From Macrococcus capreoli (GTDB lineage: Bacteria; Bacillota; Bacilli; Staphylococcales; Staphylococcaceae): a stretch of 64,000 nucleotides of DNA. This document shows, piece by piece, positions 60,630-64,000 of this stretch. The translations under genes were made by a program, and so were the position numbers. Positions within the stretch are counted from its first letter, which is position 1. Each line of letters starts with the position of its first letter. The notes beneath the pieces are model-generated. The model searched no databases, was not told the DNA's origin, and worked only from the letters and a program-made list of their open reading frames with translations. The stretch spans positions 1 to 64,000 of the forward strand of contig NZ_JAOTIS010000014.1 of the NCBI RefSeq assembly GCF_025628935.1, in the 5' to 3' direction.

Positions 60630-60662
60630 ATAAAAGACTTAGTCCTCAGACTGAGTCTTCGA
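60630..60662 (-). terminator. Terminator overlapping the end of the 43-residue gene
   Basis: On the minus strand AAGACTCAGTCTG-AGGACTAAGTCTT followed by TTATTTTT; the stop codon of the small gene is within the stem. Confidence 0.65.
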
Positions 60663-60770
60663 CGTATCCGCAACGATAGATTTTTCGATTGGTTCGTTAC
60701 TAATATCTATAAAATGGGGTATAGCAATAAATAGAGATAAAACGATGAGTAACTTCTTTACAAATTTCAT
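60639..60770 (-). CDS. 43-residue exported or membrane peptide
   Basis: MKFVKKLLIVLSLFIAIPHF followed by IDISNEPIEKSIVADTSKTQ and SED. The first half is a signal-peptide-like or membrane-anchor helix with positive start; the rest is acidic and polar. It has a strong ribosome binding site (GGAGGC, 6-7 nt before the ATG at 60770) and its own terminator, so expression is likely. The gap 60,771-60,930 upstream holds only promoter-like AT-rich sequence. Function unknown. Confidence 0.5.
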   Translation of the reverse strand: MKFVKKLLIVLSLFIAIPHFIDISNEPIEKSIVADTSKTQSED

Positions 60771-60930
60771 AACGAGCCTCCTTCATATTCGATTTAAGTG
60801 TACAGCTTAAATATGAAGAAAGGTTAAATTAAGTGTAAATAGTTTATATAGTTATTGTAAATAATAATACCATACATAATTATCGAAAAATTGTTATAAT
60901 AATATTAATTTACTTAAAGGAGAAAAGAAC

Positions 60931-62025
60931 ATGAGAGACTTAGGGATTTATTTCGGGACATTTGCACCGTGTCATGTTGGGCATTTCGAACAAATCGTAC
61001 GTGCAAAGCGTGAAAATGAACATGCGTTAGTGATTGTTTCAGGGTATGCAGGTGATCGTGGAGATAAAGCGGGTATGAGTTTGACGAATCGTGTTAAAGC
61101 GATGCGAGAATTATTAAAGGACGATACGAACGTTACGGTATTAACTTTAGACGAATCGAATATTCCGCGTTATCCAGATGGCTGGGCACCGTGGTTACAG
61201 TTATTACAAGAAAAGATTGAAGCGGCAGTGAAAGAAAACAATTACGCTATGAACAACGTTACGTTCTACGTTGGGGAAGAAGAATACGTGCAGCCGTTAC
61301 AAGAACATTTCGAGAAAAGTTTCTCTCAAAGTGATGTGCTGATTACGAAAGTCGATCGTCGCATTACAGGTATTAGTGGTACGTCTATTCGAGAAAATCC
61401 AATCTTAAACTGGGACTTTGTAACACGACCATTCCGACGATTCTTCGTCAAAAATGTATTAATCATTGGAACAGCAAGTACAGGAAAAACGACGTTAGTG
61501 CGTGATTTAGCACGTCGTTATTCAACGTCTTATTCATTAGAGTATTCAAGAGAATATCAAACGACACGCCAAGTACGAGATGATGAGTTAGATATTAAAG
61601 ATTTACATGCGATTGGTATTGGGCAATTTGAATTAAATCGTAAACACATTCATTCACCAGGTACGCGTAAAGTATTCTTTGCGGATACAGATGTGATGAC
61701 GACAAAACTATACACGAAATTATATGCCCCCCCGGAAGACTATGAAAAGATTGCGCCTGTATTTGATTACTATATTTCATTACAGAACTGGGCATTAATT
61801 ATCGTGTTACCACCTACGACGCAATATGTAGATGATGGTTTCCGTGATATGAGTATGGCGGATCAGAAAGCACGTATGGATATGCATCAAATGTTTTTAG
61901 ATGAAATTAAATATCAAGGATTAGAAGATAAGATGGTCGTATTAAAAGGGGATAGCTTCCAGGAGAAATACGAAGAAGCGCACCGACTTGTAGATGAAAT
62001 ACTTGCGGACGGCAAAGATAACTAA
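60931..62025 (+). CDS. nadR: NadR-like bifunctional NMN adenylyltransferase / ribosylnicotinamide kinase
   Basis: 364 residues. The nucleotidyltransferase domain starts LGIYFGTFAPCHVGHFEQIV (the HxGH motif is here HVGH), with ISGTSIRENPILNW as its second signature; the kinase domain has the P-loop IIGTASTGKTTLVRDLARRY and a Walker B-like VFFADTDVMTT. No N-terminal HTH is present, unlike enterobacterial NadR. It converts imported nicotinamide riboside to NMN and NAD. AAAGGAGAA precedes the ATG; pnuC follows after 10 bp. Confidence 0.92.
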   Translation: MRDLGIYFGTFAPCHVGHFEQIVRAKRENEHALVIVSGYAGDRGDKAGMSLTNRVKAMRELLKDDTNVTVLTLDESNIPRYPDGWAPWLQLLQEKIEAAVKENNYAMNNVTFYVGEEEYVQPLQEHFEKSFSQSDVLITKVDRRITGISGTSIRENPILNWDFVTRPFRRFFVKNVLIIGTASTGKTTLVRDLARRYSTSYSLEYSREYQTTRQVRDDELDIKDLHAIGIGQFELNRKHIHSPGTRKVFFADTDVMTTKLYTKLYAPPEDYEKIAPVFDYYISLQNWALIIVLPPTTQYVDDGFRDMSMADQKARMDMHQMFLDEIKYQGLEDKMVVLKGDSFQEKYEEAHRLVDEILADGKDN

Positions 62026-62035
62026 GGAGAATATT

Positions 62036-62767
62036 ATGTTTTTAGTGAAAGATTTCAGAGGGTTTACGTTGTACGAAAAAATATTTTTCGGCTTATTTAT
62101 ATTGGCACAAATCGCAATTTTAGTTTATTTCTATGATCCTGCTAAAGGCATAGACTGGATCAATGTTATTGCGAGTGTGTCAGGTATATTATGTGTGATC
62201 ATGAGTGCGAAAGGGCGTCTCAGTACATTTTTATATGGTTTAATTCAGGTTATTACTTACGGCTGGATCAGTTATCAGGCGAACTTAATGGGAGAAGTAT
62301 ACTTACAGGTTGTGTTTGGTGTATTCCAGTTTATTGGATTGTATACATGGATTCGCAATATGCACACAATTAGTACGAAGAAGACGGAAGTACAGGAAGT
62401 GGATACGAAAGGCTTAACTATGATGCAGTGGGCAATTACGCTAGTACTGGGTGGCGCTTTTTACTTTGCATTTGCGAAATATCTACAAAGTATTAAATCT
62501 GGTCAACCTTTCTTAGATGCGTTGAATGTGAGTTTAAACCTGACAGGACAAGTGTTGATGTCGTTGCGTTTTAAAGAACAATGGTTCTTCTGGATTGTTG
62601 TCAATATCGTATCGATTACACTATGGGTTAGAAAGATGATACATGCCGGAAGTATAGATGATACAGGAGTAACGATGGTAGTGATGTGGATTGGTTTCTT
62701 AATTAATAGTATTTACGGCTATTATTACTGGAAGAAGCTACAAGTTACAACGGCGCAAACACGTTAA
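62036..62767 (+). CDS. pnuC: Nicotinamide riboside transporter PnuC
   Basis: 243 residues from ATG 62036 (AAGGAGAAT upstream; an in-frame start at 61994 lies inside nadR). Seven membrane helices; LIQVITYGWISYQANLMGEV, FQFIGLYTWIRNM and VNIVSITLWVRKMI are PnuC features, with aromatic residues of the substrate channel. It works with NadR, whose kinase traps the riboside inside the cell. The gene pair is a salvage unit; de novo NAD genes are not seen in this window. Confidence 0.93.
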   Translation: MFLVKDFRGFTLYEKIFFGLFILAQIAILVYFYDPAKGIDWINVIASVSGILCVIMSAKGRLSTFLYGLIQVITYGWISYQANLMGEVYLQVVFGVFQFIGLYTWIRNMHTISTKKTEVQEVDTKGLTMMQWAITLVLGGAFYFAFAKYLQSIKSGQPFLDALNVSLNLTGQVLMSLRFKEQWFFWIVVNIVSITLWVRKMIHAGSIDDTGVTMVVMWIGFLINSIYGYYYWKKLQVTTAQTR

Positions 62768-62800
62768 TTTAGGAATAACATAAAATGAATTTAATACAAT

Positions 62801-62842
62801 AACGAATATATGAAATATAAAACGAACATATGAAATATAAAA
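62801..62842. repeat. Short tandem repeat AACGAA(T/C)ATATGAAATATAAAA
   Basis: Two 20-21-bp units in tandem (62801-62820 and 62821-62841) between pnuC and its terminator. Confidence 0.6.
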
Positions 62843-62882
62843 TGTAAGTAATTTGTCATTGCTTTCGTTATTGATTTAACGC

Positions 62883-62916
62883 ATTCTCTCTTATAATAAT
62901 AAGGGAGAATTTTTTA
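62883..62916 (+). terminator. Terminator after pnuC
   Basis: ATTCTCTCTTATAATAATAA with GGGAGAAT and T6; one G-U or mismatch in the stem. Confidence 0.7.
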
Positions 62917-62969
62917 TTATTAATCATCATTATTTTGTTTACATATATATAAATAAGGAGTGAATTATT

Positions 62970-63632
62970 ATGGATAAAGCTATGATGAAAGCACAAATAC
63001 TGCAGGCCCATCGCTTTAGACATGCGACGCGAAAATATCGTGAGGAGCCAATCTCACATGACGATATGGCATTTATACTTGAAGTTGGGAGATTAAGTCC
63101 GTCTTCTGTCGGGTTAGAACCGTGGCGATTTATCGTGTTAAGTGATGAAGCAATCAAAGATAAAATCAGTGAAGTCGCATGGGGCGCGAAGAAACAGCTT
63201 GCTACTGCGAGTCACTTTGTACTGATTATCGCGAGAAAAGATGTTCAATATGATTCGGAGTACTTTTACAATCATTTTAAAGCAAGACAGCCTGACGAAG
63301 ATAAGTTGAAGCGAATGCTTGAAATATATAAAGAATTTCAAACCGAACACATTGAAGTTGTCGGAAATGAACGTGCGTTGTTTGACTGGAGTAGTAAACA
63401 AACATATATTGCTTTAGCGAACATGATGACAGCTGCAGCACAAATTGGTATTGATTCTTGTCCGATAGAAGGATTTGATTACCGTAAAGTCAATCAAATA
63501 TTAGCTGAAGCGGGAATTATAGATTCAGAAAAAGAAGGTATTTCAGTGATGGTGTCGTTTGGTTATCGTTATTATGAACCGAAAACTGAGAAAGTACGTC
63601 AACCGATAGAAGAAGTCGTTACATGGCATTAA
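62970..63632 (+). CDS. Nitroreductase-family FMN oxidoreductase
   Basis: 220 residues. RFRHATRKYREEPISHDDMA with the FMN-binding Arg, GRLSPSSVGLEPWRFIVLSD, the central helix KQTYIALANMMTAAAQIGID and CPIEGFDYRKVNQIL are NfsB-type features; the C-terminal SVMVSFGYRYYEPKTEKVRQ closes the FMN site. It uses NAD(P)H to reduce nitroaromatics, quinones or flavins. AAGGAG lies 10 nt before the ATG. It stands alone. Confidence 0.9.
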   Translation: MDKAMMKAQILQAHRFRHATRKYREEPISHDDMAFILEVGRLSPSSVGLEPWRFIVLSDEAIKDKISEVAWGAKKQLATASHFVLIIARKDVQYDSEYFYNHFKARQPDEDKLKRMLEIYKEFQTEHIEVVGNERALFDWSSKQTYIALANMMTAAAQIGIDSCPIEGFDYRKVNQILAEAGIIDSEKEGISVMVSFGYRYYEPKTEKVRQPIEEVVTWH

Positions 63633-63755
63633 GTGAATGTAAATTCTGTGTAAATATTATGCGTTAATCTTTAGAAAAACTTAACATTGATAAAGTGCTT
63701 TCGATGATAGAATTGTAAGTGACTTAAAGTAATAAATTAATGAAGAGGTGTCTAC

Positions 63756-64000
63756 ATGTTTAAAGATATGGCGTATTATATGTTTGGTGGATTAGATCCG
63801 TTTTTCCAGCTATTCGTATTTGAACCGATTGTCATTACGATTATTGCATTAATCGTTGCAATTGTTACGAAGAAAGCATGGTATATGGCGATTGTTATCA
63901 TATTATTAAATCTAATTGATAGTGGTATTGATGCGAACTTTGCATTTGGTGCAGAAGGAATCGGATCTGTGATTTCGCACACATTTACATTCTTTTTTGC
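63756..64000 (+). CDS. Membrane protein, cut by the window end
   Basis: The 81 visible residues start MFKDMAYYMFGGLDPFFQLF behind GAAGAGGTG and contain two hydrophobic segments (IVITIIALIVAIVTKKAWYM and AIVIILLNLIDSGI). The frame is open at the window end. A DUF2651-like small membrane protein is possible, but the fragment is too short to decide. Confidence 0.5.
   Translation, partial: MFKDMAYYMFGGLDPFFQLFVFEPIVITIIALIVAIVTKKAWYMAIVIILLNLIDSGIDANFAFGAEGIGSVISHTFTFFF

Overview
The window is low-GC Firmicute DNA from the family Staphylococcaceae. The order pckA / metK / adsA-type nucleotidase / paired crcB / transaldolase / sagB-type glucosaminidase / ribDE-BA-H / proline dehydrogenase follows a familiar staphylococcal backbone. 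The divergence from S. aureus, the extra genes (nadR-pnuC, scrRKA without scrB, opuC at this place) and the composition point to Macrococcus (Macrococcoides) rather than Staphylococcus sensu stricto. The genus is an inference from remembered gene order, not a search.

Layout. (1) 1-13,040: accessory cargo of a type VII secretion (Ess) locus. It holds the C-terminal part of an EsaD-like nuclease toxin, three EsaG-like (DUF600) antitoxin genes plus fragments, a glycine-zipper toxin tail followed by six-helix membrane proteins that are probably its immunity proteins, two DUF5085-like genes, small membrane proteins, and then a TslA-type lipase effector module (three DUF576/Csa1 lipoproteins of TilA type, the lipase, two small helical partners). 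Cut-off gene ends at several junctions record repeated module shuffling. An array of five 84-bp hairpin repeats closes the region. (2) 13,080-25,543: conserved chromosome: pckA, SAM riboswitch plus metK, a small lipoprotein, a NERD protein, HxlR/MFS pair, LPXTG 5'-nucleotidase, crcB pair, transaldolase, ZIP transporter. (3) 25,740-32,340: a defence island next to a broken IS1182-family transposase: C5 methyltransferase, a second unusual cytosine-methyltransferase-like protein, McrB-like GTPase, LlaJI-type endonuclease, Vsr, and an XRE regulator with an operator over its own ribosome binding site. (4) 32,580-48,464: variable chromosome: fosB, a tiny gene under its own SAM-I riboswitch, scrR-scrK-scrA, Excalibur-domain secreted proteins (one fused to a thermonuclease), Fic, TetR and PadR operons, a probable small RNA, two GNATs and an ascorbate-type PTS with a PRD regulator. 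(5) 48,783-64,000: sagB, a lipoprotein, opuCABCD, an FAD protein, FMN riboswitch plus rib operon, proline dehydrogenase, nadR-pnuC, nitroreductase and a membrane protein cut by the window end.

Working together: the left 13 kb is contact-dependent antagonism (toxins, cognate and orphan immunity genes, secretion partners). The island at 26.7-32.3 kb is anti-phage restriction-modification, with Vsr repairing the mismatches that C5 methylation creates. The backbone covers gluconeogenesis, SAM, riboflavin and NAD supply, osmoprotection and cell-wall cleavage. Two SAM-I and one FMN riboswitch, one probable sRNA and several palindromic operators are readable directly. The least explained items are the 84-bp hairpin array, the toxin-linked membrane proteins, the SAM-riboswitch-controlled 62-residue protein and the composition of the LlaJI-like island.
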